The notes beneath the pieces were generated by a model. The model did no database searches and was not told the origin of the DNA. It worked only from the letters and a program-made list of their open reading frames with translations. Positions 47,592 through 56,084 of a stretch of DNA of 64,000 nt are shown here, one piece after another; position 1 is the stretch's first letter, and the number at the start of each line of letters is the position of its first letter. A program made the translations under genes and the position numbers. The DNA is from an uncultured Flavobacteriaceae bacterium. GTDB taxonomy: Bacteria; Bacteroidota; Bacteroidia; Flavobacteriales; Flavobacteriaceae. The stretch is taken from positions 310,001 to 374,000 of the forward strand of contig CANLWG010000002.1 in assembly GCA_947494715.1 (NCBI GenBank). The letters run 5' to 3'.

Positions 47592-48769
47592 AGTTGAAAT
47601 CGATTTAAATCACCACTCACCGCTGCCCTAAACAGATTTTCCAAGTCCAGGGCATCTACTGGTCTTGCATTGGTGGGGGTAGATGGATCTTTAAAAGCCA
47701 TTTTCCCTATTTCCTGGGCATTTTCTTCGTCAATTCCTATTTCTTGAAGCGTGTGGGGTATCTTCAATGCCGCTCTAAGCTCCAATATGTATTCTATAAT
47801 GGCATCTGTGCCCTTGTTTGGAAGCCCCAGTACGTTACTCAAATACCTCATTTTGTCCTCGATGACCGATTCATTTTGTTTTAAGGCATAGGGTAGTAAA
47901 ATTGCATTCAGCAGGCCGTGTTGCTTATTATAGATGGCCCCCAACTGATGCGCAATGGAATGTACGGAGCCCAATCCCTTTTGAAATGCAGTGGCCCCCA
48001 TGGAAGCAGCTACCAACATTTGCCCCCTTGCGGTTATATCGGTTCCATTATTAAACGCCAAGGGCAAATACTTTGCTACTATCCTAATGGCCTCTATGGC
48101 AATACCTTCTGCCATAGGATGATAACCCGGTGCGCAGTAGGCCTCTATGGCATGTACCATGGCATCTATACCTGTCCAGGCTGTAATATTTGCTGGCAGA
48201 CCAATGGTCAACCCTGGATCGGATATGACCAATGTTGGTAACATTTTGGGGTGAAAAATTATCTTTTTGGTATGCAATTTTTCATCCAAAATAACGGATG
48301 CCCTACCTACTTCAGATCCGGTACCCGCCGTAGTCGGTATCGCAATTATAGGTGCAATACCTTCTAAATCTGCATGTGTCCAATTGTCGCCCACATCCTC
48401 AAAATCCCATAAGGATCGTGACTGTCCGGACATAAACGCGATAGTCTTGGCCGCATCGATAGCCGAACCGCCTCCAAAGGCAATGACTCCGTCATGCTGA
48501 TTTTTATTGTAATGGGCTACTCCCCCCAATACATTGGCTTCTGTTGGATTTCCTTGTACATCACTATATATGCTGAAATCTATACCTCCTTGCCTTAAAA
48601 TGTTTATCGTATTTTCAACAATATCCAATTTCACCAATCCTTCATCGGTAACAAATAATGGTTTTTTAATCCCTAGTTGTTGACATGCCAACGGTAAATC
48701 ATGTATTCTATCTGTTCCGAACCAAATAGCCGTTGGAAAATTCCAATTTGCATGTATTAATTTCATCAA
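47588..48769 (-). CDS. Iron-containing alcohol dehydrogenase
   Basis: A 393-residue group III (Fe-type) alcohol dehydrogenase. The nucleotide-binding segment is AFGGGSAIDAAKTIAFMSGQ near 95. Metal ligands lie in GIDAMVHAIEAYCAPGYHPM near 190 and FQKGLGSVHSIAHQLGAIYN near 255 with a further His in NKQHGLLNAILLPY. It lies between an aldehyde dehydrogenase gene and the overlapping amidotransferase gene. In a glutamylated ethanolamine route it would oxidise the alcohol group of gamma-glutamylethanolamide to the aldehyde. A putrescine route would need an amine oxidase at this step instead, which is missing. Confidence 0.9.
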   Translation of the reverse strand: MMKLIHANWNFPTAIWFGTDRIHDLPLACQQLGIKKPLFVTDEGLVKLDIVENTINILRQGGIDFSIYSDVQGNPTEANVLGGVAHYNKNQHDGVIAFGGGSAIDAAKTIAFMSGQSRSLWDFEDVGDNWTHADLEGIAPIIAIPTTAGTGSEVGRASVILDEKLHTKKIIFHPKMLPTLVISDPGLTIGLPANITAWTGIDAMVHAIEAYCAPGYHPMAEGIAIEAIRIVAKYLPLAFNNGTDITARGQMLVAASMGATAFQKGLGSVHSIAHQLGAIYNKQHGLLNAILLPYALKQNESVIEDKMRYLSNVLGLPNKGTDAIIEYILELRAALKIPHTLQEIGIDEENAQEIGKMAFKDPSTPTNARPVDALDLENLFRAAVSGDLNRFQL

Positions 48770-48816
48770 TAATCCTTTGTCTAAAACTTTAAAAATATCC
48801 GTTCCTTATAATCTTG

Positions 48817-50199
48817 CTACTCCATTTTGCGAAAATGGAAGGACTTTGTCCGAGTAAGGTGTTCATATCCCAATTTTGACAGAGTTACTCCTCTTCCCGA
48901 ATTCTTGAAACCTGTCCAAGCTAAGGCAGGATCCAAATAATCGCATCTGTTCATGAATACCGTACCTGCCTCAATGCGGTGTCCAATACTCTGTGCCTTG
49001 TCCATATCAGTAGTCCATACGGAAGCAGTTAGGCCATATTGGGAATCGTTCATCAATTGAATCGCTTCACTATCGTCCTTTACTTTCATTATTCCCACCA
49101 CGGGGCCAAAACTCTCCTCGGTCATTACGTCCATACTATGGTTTACCTCCACTAAAACATGTGGCGAAAGATAAGGGCTGTTCTTTTTGGAGGCTGGGAA
49201 CAAGGATTCATCTACCAATGAAATGGCCCCTTTGTCCAAGGCCTTTCCGATTTGTGTCCTTACATAATTGGCAGCCTCGGTTTTTACCATAGGCCCAAGA
49301 TTGGTTTCCTGCTCCAAAGGATTGCCCAATCGATACCTCTTGGTCAAGCTTACAAAGCCATCAATGAACGTGTCGTACACAGATTCATGAACGTAGATTC
49401 TTTCAATTCCACAACAGGATTGCCCACTATTGAAAAATGATCCGTCGACCAAATTTTCGATACTGTAATCCAAATTGGCATCTGCCCTTACATAGGCCGG
49501 GTCTTTTCCACCCAATTCCAATCCACATGGAATAAACGTATTGGTCAATGCGCGTTGCACTGCAATCCCCCCTTTAACCGATCCCGTAAAGCAAACACCC
49601 CCTAATTTAGGGTTTGCAATCAATTTGGCCGTGTTTTCATGATTTAAGTGTAAAATCTGAAATACCCCTTTTGGCAGTCCTGCTTTTATAGCTGCCTGGG
49701 CATACCGCTCCGCCACAAGAGGGGTCTGAAAGGAGTGTTTTAAAATCACCACATTTCCTGCCATTAAAGCAGGAATAATAGCATTGACGGAGGTTAAAAA
49801 AGGATAATTCCAAGGACTCAATACACTTATGATGCCCAAAGGAACCCGATCAACAAATCGTTTTCCCGGACTTTGGTCTTCCGGTATGTAGGGAGCCAGG
49901 GCCTCTTCCGCTATTCCGATCATGTAGTTGGCACGATCTTCAAAACCTCCTATCTCTCCGGGAGATTGACCTACAGGCCTCCCCATTTGCCAAGTAATCT
50001 CCTTCGCAATATCTTCTTTGTCCGCCACAATCGCGGTCACAAACGATGTTATATAGTGTGCCCTTTCCTTAATGGGTAAATCTGCCCAAACAGGAAAAGC
50101 CTTGCTGGCCAAGTTTATGGCATCTTCAATATCCTTGGAACCATGTTCTTTGGTAGAACAGTACACGGAGCCATCTATGGGTGAAATGGTGTCCCTCAT
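48817..50199 (-). CDS. NAD(P)-dependent aldehyde dehydrogenase
   Basis: A 460-residue aldehyde dehydrogenase of the succinate-semialdehyde-dehydrogenase-like group. Marks: ISVLSPWNYPFLTSVNAIIP near 125, CFTGSVKGGIAVQRAL near 195, LELGGKDPAYVRADANL and the catalytic cysteine in FFNSGQSCCGIERIYVHESV near 255. It starts 2 bp after the glutamine synthetase-like gene ends. By context it oxidises the gamma-glutamylated aminoacetaldehyde made by the alcohol dehydrogenase to gamma-glutamylglycine. It is one of three ALDH-fold genes in the window (with iolA and phnY). Confidence 0.9.
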   Translation of the reverse strand: MRDTISPIDGSVYCSTKEHGSKDIEDAINLASKAFPVWADLPIKERAHYITSFVTAIVADKEDIAKEITWQMGRPVGQSPGEIGGFEDRANYMIGIAEEALAPYIPEDQSPGKRFVDRVPLGIISVLSPWNYPFLTSVNAIIPALMAGNVVILKHSFQTPLVAERYAQAAIKAGLPKGVFQILHLNHENTAKLIANPKLGGVCFTGSVKGGIAVQRALTNTFIPCGLELGGKDPAYVRADANLDYSIENLVDGSFFNSGQSCCGIERIYVHESVYDTFIDGFVSLTKRYRLGNPLEQETNLGPMVKTEAANYVRTQIGKALDKGAISLVDESLFPASKKNSPYLSPHVLVEVNHSMDVMTEESFGPVVGIMKVKDDSEAIQLMNDSQYGLTASVWTTDMDKAQSIGHRIEAGTVFMNRCDYLDPALAWTGFKNSGRGVTLSKLGYEHLTRTKSFHFRKME

Positions 50200-50201
50200 T
50201 T

Positions 50202-51557
50202 TTATATTATTTCAAAATATCTGTTTAATTGCCAATCCGTTATCGCTCTGCGTTGCTGTTGATCTTCCCATTCCCGGGTATAGGCATAGTGATCCACAAA
50301 CACATCGCCGAACAAGTCTCTCGTCGCTTTGGAATTTTTGAATTGTTCGGCCGCTTGAGTAAGCGTTCTGGGCAATTGAAGCTCAGCAGGAAAATCAATT
50401 TCGTAGGCATTTCCGGTAACCGCCTCCAAGGGTTCTATCTTATTTTCAATACCCCATATACCGGAACCTAAGGCTGCCGCCAATGCCAAATGCGGATTAA
50501 TATCCGCGGCTGAAACCCGATATTCCACCCGTTGGGATTTTGTGGTTCCCGGAATGGCCCTAATGGCACAGGTGCGGTTATCCAAGCCCCAAGATGCAGC
50601 GGTAGGGGCCCAAAAACCTGGAATGAGTCGGGTATAACTATTACAGGTAGCGGCTACCATTGCCAAAACTTCAGGCATTAATTTTTGTTGCCCTCCGATA
50701 AACCATCGCATCACATCGGACATGCTATCTGTTTTGTTTTGATCAAAAAAAGCGGATGTCCCATCCTTTTTCTGTAAAGAAATATGAATATGTCCTGATT
50801 GGCCCGGATATTTTGGTGACCATTTGGCCATGAAGCCGGCCATCATATTGTGCTGTTGTGCCCAGACTTTTACAAAGGTTTTGAAAAACGCTCCGTTATC
50901 GGCCGCTCTCAGCGCATCCGAATGTTCAATTGCCGCTTCGAGAACCCCTGCACCGGTTTCTGTATGCAAGCCTTCCAATGACATTCCCATTTCCTCTGTC
51001 AAGTTCATTATTTCATGATACAAATGGGCATGGGAAGAATTACGTAAAACGGAATATCCAAAGTTACCGGGGGTAATCGGTTCCAAGTTGTTGAAGTTTT
51101 TGTCCCTGGCCGTTTTTGGGGTTTCGTTGAATAGGAAGAACTCAAATTCGCAGGCGGCCGTTGCCGAATACCCTAGGCCATCCAACCTCTCCAAGATTTT
51201 CTTAAGAATGGATCTTGGGCAAACCGCAGCTGCTTCACTCCCTGAGAAATCCGCCAAAAAAATGATGGATTGCCTATCCTCGGTTGGCAAAATACGCATG
51301 GTAATTGGGTCTATATGGGCGGTGGCATCGGTAAATCCGTCATGCCATCCTGTAAAGGAATCCTTATCATATAGCACATCATCGGAGTCCCAGCCAAAAA
51401 TCACATTACAGAACCCAAATCCCTTGTCCAGTGCCGAAAGAAATTTCTTGGCGTTTACATACTTACCCCGAAGTATTCCATCCATATCGACCACGGCCAA
51501 TTTTATATTTTTTATTTGATGCTCCCTTATGTATTTTTTAATCGAATCCGCTGTCAT
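50202..51557 (-). CDS. Glutamine synthetase-family gamma-glutamyl amine ligase
   Basis: A 451-residue glutamine synthetase-fold enzyme of the polyamine/ethanolamine ligase branch (PuuA/GlnA4-like). Segments: N-terminal VVDMDGILRGKYVNAKKF, ACEFEFFLFNE near 136 (metal Glu), TETGAGVLEAAIEHSDAL near 200, SGHIHISLQKKDG near 255 (metal His) and TCAIRAIPGTTKSQRVEYRV near 325. It is much like ligases that attach glutamate to an amine. The upstream gene is an ethanolamine-type permease and the downstream genes are ALDH, Fe-ADH and a class I amidotransferase, so gamma-glutamylethanolamide synthesis is the best guess; putrescine is the main alternative. Confidence 0.88.
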   Translation of the reverse strand: MTADSIKKYIREHQIKNIKLAVVDMDGILRGKYVNAKKFLSALDKGFGFCNVIFGWDSDDVLYDKDSFTGWHDGFTDATAHIDPITMRILPTEDRQSIIFLADFSGSEAAAVCPRSILKKILERLDGLGYSATAACEFEFFLFNETPKTARDKNFNNLEPITPGNFGYSVLRNSSHAHLYHEIMNLTEEMGMSLEGLHTETGAGVLEAAIEHSDALRAADNGAFFKTFVKVWAQQHNMMAGFMAKWSPKYPGQSGHIHISLQKKDGTSAFFDQNKTDSMSDVMRWFIGGQQKLMPEVLAMVAATCNSYTRLIPGFWAPTAASWGLDNRTCAIRAIPGTTKSQRVEYRVSAADINPHLALAAALGSGIWGIENKIEPLEAVTGNAYEIDFPAELQLPRTLTQAAEQFKNSKATRDLFGDVFVDHYAYTREWEDQQQRRAITDWQLNRYFEII

Positions 51558-51678
51558 TTTTTCTTCATTTTTTTACCCATGTTTCGTTAAATTAACTTGA
51601 ACCTCACACTCGATTGGAACAGGTCCGCTTTTGAAGTCATTAATTTAAAAAAGTATCATATTATAGCAGTACTAATTT

Positions 51679-53160
51679 TTATTCTTTTTCCCTTATTTCA
51701 TGTTCCAAAGCGAACTCTTCTTCTGGCGAAAGTATTAAGCGATGTCTCCCTTTTAGCCCAAAATAGATCAATCCGATCACTAAATATCCAATAGCTATAA
51801 AAACTGCGGTTCTATAGGATTGATCCTGAAGCTGAAAACAAATTATTAGAAAGGCAAGAAAAATGGTCATCCATCCGCCAAAATTTCCAAAAGGGCTCCT
51901 ATAAGGTCGCTCCAAATTCGGCTTCTTTTTCCGCAATAAAATAAATGAGCCACATTGCAAAATGTAGGATAGCATGGCACTGAAAACTGCGATATTCAGC
52001 AAAGCGCCACCAATAAAAACCCCACTTTCATCCCCAGCTAAAAAATCTGTTATCATTAATACCCCAAAACCAATGGCAGAACCCAAGATCAAAGCAGTAT
52101 ATGGCGTTTTTCTTTTACTGTGCGTTACCGATAAAATTACTGGAAAATAGCCGGCTCTCGACAGTGAATAAATTTGTCGCCCAAAGGCAAAAATTATGGT
52201 GTGAAAAGATGCCAACAAACCAATAGAGGCAACCAGGGCAAGGAGCTTGGCTATATTGTTACCAAACAAAACCTTGAAACCATCCAACAAGGGCTCACCG
52301 GATTGTGACAATGCATAGGAGCCCAAGGGAATCGAGGCGTTTAGCCACAATATCAAAAAAGCGGAGATTATTAAAGTAATAATGCCATACGTTAATCCTT
52401 TGGGCATATCTTTTTTGGGGTCCACGGATTCTTCTGCTGCCAAAGGCAATTGCTCTATGGCCAAAAACAACCATACCGCAAAGGGCATTGCTTTTAAGGC
52501 CCCTATTAGCCCCATAGGGAGAAACGCACCTCCCCCTCCGGATACATGCTCCGCTTTTCCATCGGTTCCTGCCTTAATATCCAATGCAAAGGTTGTAAAG
52601 TCTATACTTCCTATGGACGATATCCAAAAGACTACCAAACATCCTAAAGCCAAGAAGGTAAGTGTGATCGCAAAGCGAAAGGACAGTGCAACGCCAACTA
52701 TATTCAAAACGGTAAATACCGAATAAAAACCAAACCACCAAAAGGGCAACAGTTCTGGACTAGTCTCAAAGATTCCCTCCATATAATGACTAAGAAAAAA
52801 AACGATAACTGCCGGTGTTAAAATGAACTCTAAGTTTTCTACCAGACCAGTGAAAAACCCTCCCCATGGCCCCATGGCCGACCTGGCAAACGAGTAGGCC
52901 CCGCCGGTGTGTGGCAAGGCAGGGGACATTTCTGCCACACATTGGGTCAGCCCTATATACATAATGGCAACGATAATGGTAGCAATAAACATACCACCCC
53001 ATCCTCCTGAGGCCAACCCCAGATTCCACCCTGAAAAATGCCCTGAGATAACGGCGCCCACACCTAGGGCCCATAGCGACCAAACCCCTGCATGGCGTTT
53101 AAGTGCTCTGGACTCAAAATAAGATTTGTCCATTTTCTTATACTTCACACCCTTCGCCAT
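51679..53160 (-). CDS. APC-superfamily permease, ethanolamine permease type
   Basis: A 493-residue inner-membrane amino acid/amine carrier with about 12 membrane segments. Its N-terminal half follows the ethanolamine permease pattern: GVGAVISGHFSGWNLGLASG, the CVAEMSPALPHTGGAYSFAR segment and SAMGPWGGFFTGLVENLEFI. It lies 121 bp upstream of the gamma-glutamyl ligase gene. No Eut microcompartment or ammonia-lyase gene is present, so imported ethanolamine would have to go by the glutamylated route. Close relatives carry other amines, so the substrate is probable, not certain. Confidence 0.85.
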   Translation of the reverse strand: MAKGVKYKKMDKSYFESRALKRHAGVWSLWALGVGAVISGHFSGWNLGLASGGWGGMFIATIIVAIMYIGLTQCVAEMSPALPHTGGAYSFARSAMGPWGGFFTGLVENLEFILTPAVIVFFLSHYMEGIFETSPELLPFWWFGFYSVFTVLNIVGVALSFRFAITLTFLALGCLVVFWISSIGSIDFTTFALDIKAGTDGKAEHVSGGGGAFLPMGLIGALKAMPFAVWLFLAIEQLPLAAEESVDPKKDMPKGLTYGIITLIISAFLILWLNASIPLGSYALSQSGEPLLDGFKVLFGNNIAKLLALVASIGLLASFHTIIFAFGRQIYSLSRAGYFPVILSVTHSKRKTPYTALILGSAIGFGVLMITDFLAGDESGVFIGGALLNIAVFSAMLSYILQCGSFILLRKKKPNLERPYRSPFGNFGGWMTIFLAFLIICFQLQDQSYRTAVFIAIGYLVIGLIYFGLKGRHRLILSPEEEFALEHEIREKE

Positions 53161-53222
53161 GTCGGTTATTTAAGTTATTGATCGGCCTGTAATTTAATGA
53201 TAATGTTGTACTTAAACCTTTG

Positions 53223-54317
53223 TCAATTTGTTATGAATTCAAATTCGGGTCCCATCTTGACCCGACCCACTTGAATGTTTAATAATTTAGCTACGGAAGC
53301 CGCAATTTGATCTGTGTATAATTGTTCTTTGGAGGTAACTTCTCCCCTAGGCTCTATATTTTTTCCAAACGCCACTAACCATACCTCATCCGCTCCCTTG
53401 ATATCCTTGCCATGGCTTTTCCATGTATCCAAAGGCTCGGTTCCCCTACCATGATCTGTTGTAATTAAAAATGTTGTATTCCCCTTATAGTATATATCAC
53501 TTTCAACAAAATCCCATAATTCCTTTATAAAAGCATCGGTTCTATTCGCTGATGTTAGGTACGCCTGATAATCTCCATCATGGGCAAAATCATCCGTTTC
53601 TCCGTACGAAATGTACACCAAATCAGGATGGTTTTTTTTCATCTGTTCCAAGGCATAGCCATGGGTAAAGGCATCAAACCGAACCGTACCCCACGGACTG
53701 GGTACTATGGGCTGTAGTTCGTTCAAAAACCTTTCCCGTTCTGTCAGTTTATCCTCGGTGGCGATTTCGAATCCCGCATTTACCGGAACGCCGGAACGTT
53801 CCTCATTGATGATGAATGGAAAAACATCCCAGCTGCCAAAAGCTACCACTTTTCCCTTATAGGCAGGAAGATTATTCGCTATTTCCAAAATGGTCCGGTT
53901 CGGATTGTTAATCTTATCATTGCTAGTGATTCTTTCATCATCGGCTTTCCCCGATAATATTTCGTTATACCCAGGATAGGAGAACCAATGTTTATTGGTC
54001 AGGTTCATTTTGCTTCCAAGTAATCTATTCCCATGTATTTGTCCCATTTCCTTAATCGAACCCCATACAAAAGGTAGTAGTCCCTCCCTTCTTTCTTTTG
54101 CGTTTTTCCTCCAAAACTGTTTTTTTAAACCTGTGGTATCCGCTACATATTCTTCATTGGTAATCAGTAAGGAATCTGCACCGGTAAATAGCTCTTGCCA
54201 ACGAAAACCATCCAACGTAATTAAAATGACTTTCGGGTTACTATCTTCTTGGGCATGTAATTTTGACACTTGGAGACATCCGAGAAGCAATGCTCCGATT
54301 AAAAGAATTTTCTTCAT
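53223..54317 (-). CDS. Secreted alkaline-phosphatase-superfamily phosphodiesterase/phosphatase
   Basis: A 364-residue protein with a signal peptide ending KLHAQ; I use the ATG at 54317, because the in-frame ATG at 54356 adds 13 polar residues before the signal. Superfamily metal sites: LITLDGFRW (Asp36), probable nucleophile Ser113 in WFSYPGYNEILSG, YGETDDFAHDGDYQAY (near 240) and ITTDHGRGTEP (near 286). The Ser, rather than Thr, nucleophile and the PGYNE context are characteristic of this subgroup. It acts in the periplasm, upstream of the ethanolamine-type permease gene, so it may release an aminoalcohol or phosphate from a headgroup. Mono- versus diesterase is open. Confidence 0.85.
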   Translation of the reverse strand: MKKILLIGALLLGCLQVSKLHAQEDSNPKVILITLDGFRWQELFTGADSLLITNEEYVADTTGLKKQFWRKNAKERREGLLPFVWGSIKEMGQIHGNRLLGSKMNLTNKHWFSYPGYNEILSGKADDERITSNDKINNPNRTILEIANNLPAYKGKVVAFGSWDVFPFIINEERSGVPVNAGFEIATEDKLTERERFLNELQPIVPSPWGTVRFDAFTHGYALEQMKKNHPDLVYISYGETDDFAHDGDYQAYLTSANRTDAFIKELWDFVESDIYYKGNTTFLITTDHGRGTEPLDTWKSHGKDIKGADEVWLVAFGKNIEPRGEVTSKEQLYTDQIAASVAKLLNIQVGRVKMGPEFEFITN

Positions 54318-54462
54318 AATTGTTGAGTGTTGCAAGTTGATTTCTATTTTGGTCATAGTTTATCTTGTGGTTTTCCCTTTTCCCATCGCTGCTGTTCTTA
54401 TATAACTCTCCAAGGAAAAGACGACTAAAGGTTTTATCGATTAGTCTTGGGTCCTATTCGGA

Positions 54463-56055
54463 TTATTTACTTGTTGTGAATGTTCTCGTTTTGGACCAAT
54501 CACTCCAATTCAAGTTTTGATCCCGATATCTGACTCTCCAAAAATAAGAGGTGTTTGGTTTTAATCGATTAGTCTTTTCGTCCTTCAAGTCATCCTTCTT
54601 TTGTCTATTCTCCAAATAATACCAGTTTTCATGTTGTTTCCAACTGTCAAAATCAGGTTTGGAAAAATCCTTTGTTTTAGCTACTTGCCAATGTGAAGCG
54701 GCATGAAAAGCTCCCTTATAAGGACTTCTAAATTCACCGGCCTTCAATACTACACCTGCTACTTCAACGGTTTCAATACTGGGCGATATTGATTCAGGGG
54801 CCATTGGTTTTCTTTCCTTTTTCCAAATTGTAATGCTATCCCTAAGTTCATTGGGCCTAGATTTATCCTGATTCCCCCTACTGATCCTTTTTATGGTAAA
54901 CTTAGGGTCATCTTTGCTCCCTTCTACCTCTACCATCACAAAACCATATTCATCTTGCGTCACTGTAAACTCATCATAGTCCCTACCTTCAAACTCACCC
55001 CAATTGTCTATAGCTCCACCTGCGGAGGCTACATTTATCCATAAATGTCTATGGTCTTTGGACTGTCCCCTGGAATATCCATGGGTATGGCCAAAAAAAT
55101 GAATGCTTGGTTTTCCGGTTTCGGTTGTAAATTTTTCCAGAGCTTTTACTACCTCTCCTGTAAAATCCCTTTCACCAGGAATCCATAATTCCGATTTATG
55201 CGGGTGGTGCAATTGGGCAAATACAAAGTCGATGCTTGCCTCTTGGGCGGTTTTCTCCAAAAGTTCTATCAACCATTTTTTTTGCTCTTTGTTATCCGAA
55301 TAGCCTTCATTGGAATTCAATCCGATTATTCTGGTATTTCCATAGTCCTTATACCACCAATGTTCGGCATAGGCAGGGGTTCCATTTTCCGGAAGGCTAA
55401 AATATTTGAAGTAAAAGACAGAATTTCTTTCATGATTTCCAAGTACCGGATATACAGGAACGTTGGCAAACAACTTTTCCGCCGGATTAAAGAAATGTTC
55501 CTTCCATTGAAAATACTTTGCCCCATTTTCCACCAGATCACCAGGAATCAGGACCATGGCCAGATTATTAGGCAGGTTGCCCTTAAACTCTTTTTCCAAA
55601 TAAGCCAATATGCCCTCGTTTACAATCTCAGAAAATTTATCGGGTTCATTATGATCATATTGCATATCGCTCATGGCAACGATCTTAAAGGACTCATCAT
55701 CCTCGGCAAAGGGAGGGGTCTTAAACTGAAAAATATCCGAGGTTGCATTTTCGGTAATAACCCGATAATAATATTCTGTAAACCGCTTTAGGCCATCGAT
55801 CTTTACCTCATGAATTCTTGATTCACTGAAATTCACATCATAGGCGATTCCCACGTCCTTCTGTCCCAATTTTGGTGTAAGTCCCCATTCTACTATACTT
55901 TCCTCTCCCGAAGAAGTTTCCCAAAGGATTTTGATGGAGTTGGGTGATGCGTCTTGCAAATAGGGCCTGACCAGAAAAAACACTTCTTTTTTTTGGGCAC
56001 TCGCAGATAAGGATATTACAAAAAATAGCAGGTATGCCAGTTGGTTTAATTTCAT
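54463..56055 (-). CDS. Secreted purple-acid-phosphatase-like metallophosphoesterase with fibronectin-type flanks
   Basis: A 530-residue protein with signal peptide ending SASAQ. An N-terminal Fn3-like domain (FLVRPYLQDASPNSIKILWE, about 27-113) precedes the metallophosphoesterase core: SDMQYDH (129-135), IPGDLVENG (170-178), VLGNHERN (204-211), QLHHPHK (281-287) and GHTHGYSRG (322-330). A C-terminal Fn3-like domain ends with PNTSYFWRVRYRDQNLNWSD. The fold and N-terminal domain match purple acid phosphatases. The first motif is D-x-Q rather than the usual D-x-G or D-x-H, which may affect the metal site. It lies 29 bp downstream of the MBL-fold gene. Confidence 0.87.
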   Translation of the reverse strand: MKLNQLAYLLFFVISLSASAQKKEVFFLVRPYLQDASPNSIKILWETSSGEESIVEWGLTPKLGQKDVGIAYDVNFSESRIHEVKIDGLKRFTEYYYRVITENATSDIFQFKTPPFAEDDESFKIVAMSDMQYDHNEPDKFSEIVNEGILAYLEKEFKGNLPNNLAMVLIPGDLVENGAKYFQWKEHFFNPAEKLFANVPVYPVLGNHERNSVFYFKYFSLPENGTPAYAEHWWYKDYGNTRIIGLNSNEGYSDNKEQKKWLIELLEKTAQEASIDFVFAQLHHPHKSELWIPGERDFTGEVVKALEKFTTETGKPSIHFFGHTHGYSRGQSKDHRHLWINVASAGGAIDNWGEFEGRDYDEFTVTQDEYGFVMVEVEGSKDDPKFTIKRISRGNQDKSRPNELRDSITIWKKERKPMAPESISPSIETVEVAGVVLKAGEFRSPYKGAFHAASHWQVAKTKDFSKPDFDSWKQHENWYYLENRQKKDDLKDEKTNRLKPNTSYFWRVRYRDQNLNWSDWSKTRTFTTSK

Positions 56056-56084
56056 TCTTGTTTCAATTTTTGGTCGGTATTAAA

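Noticed and set aside
46782-53160. Putrescine (Puu) pathway for the glutamine synthetase cluster
   Set aside because: No PuuB-type amine oxidase is in the cluster; an Fe-alcohol dehydrogenase and an ethanolamine-type permease are present instead. Kept only as the alternative.
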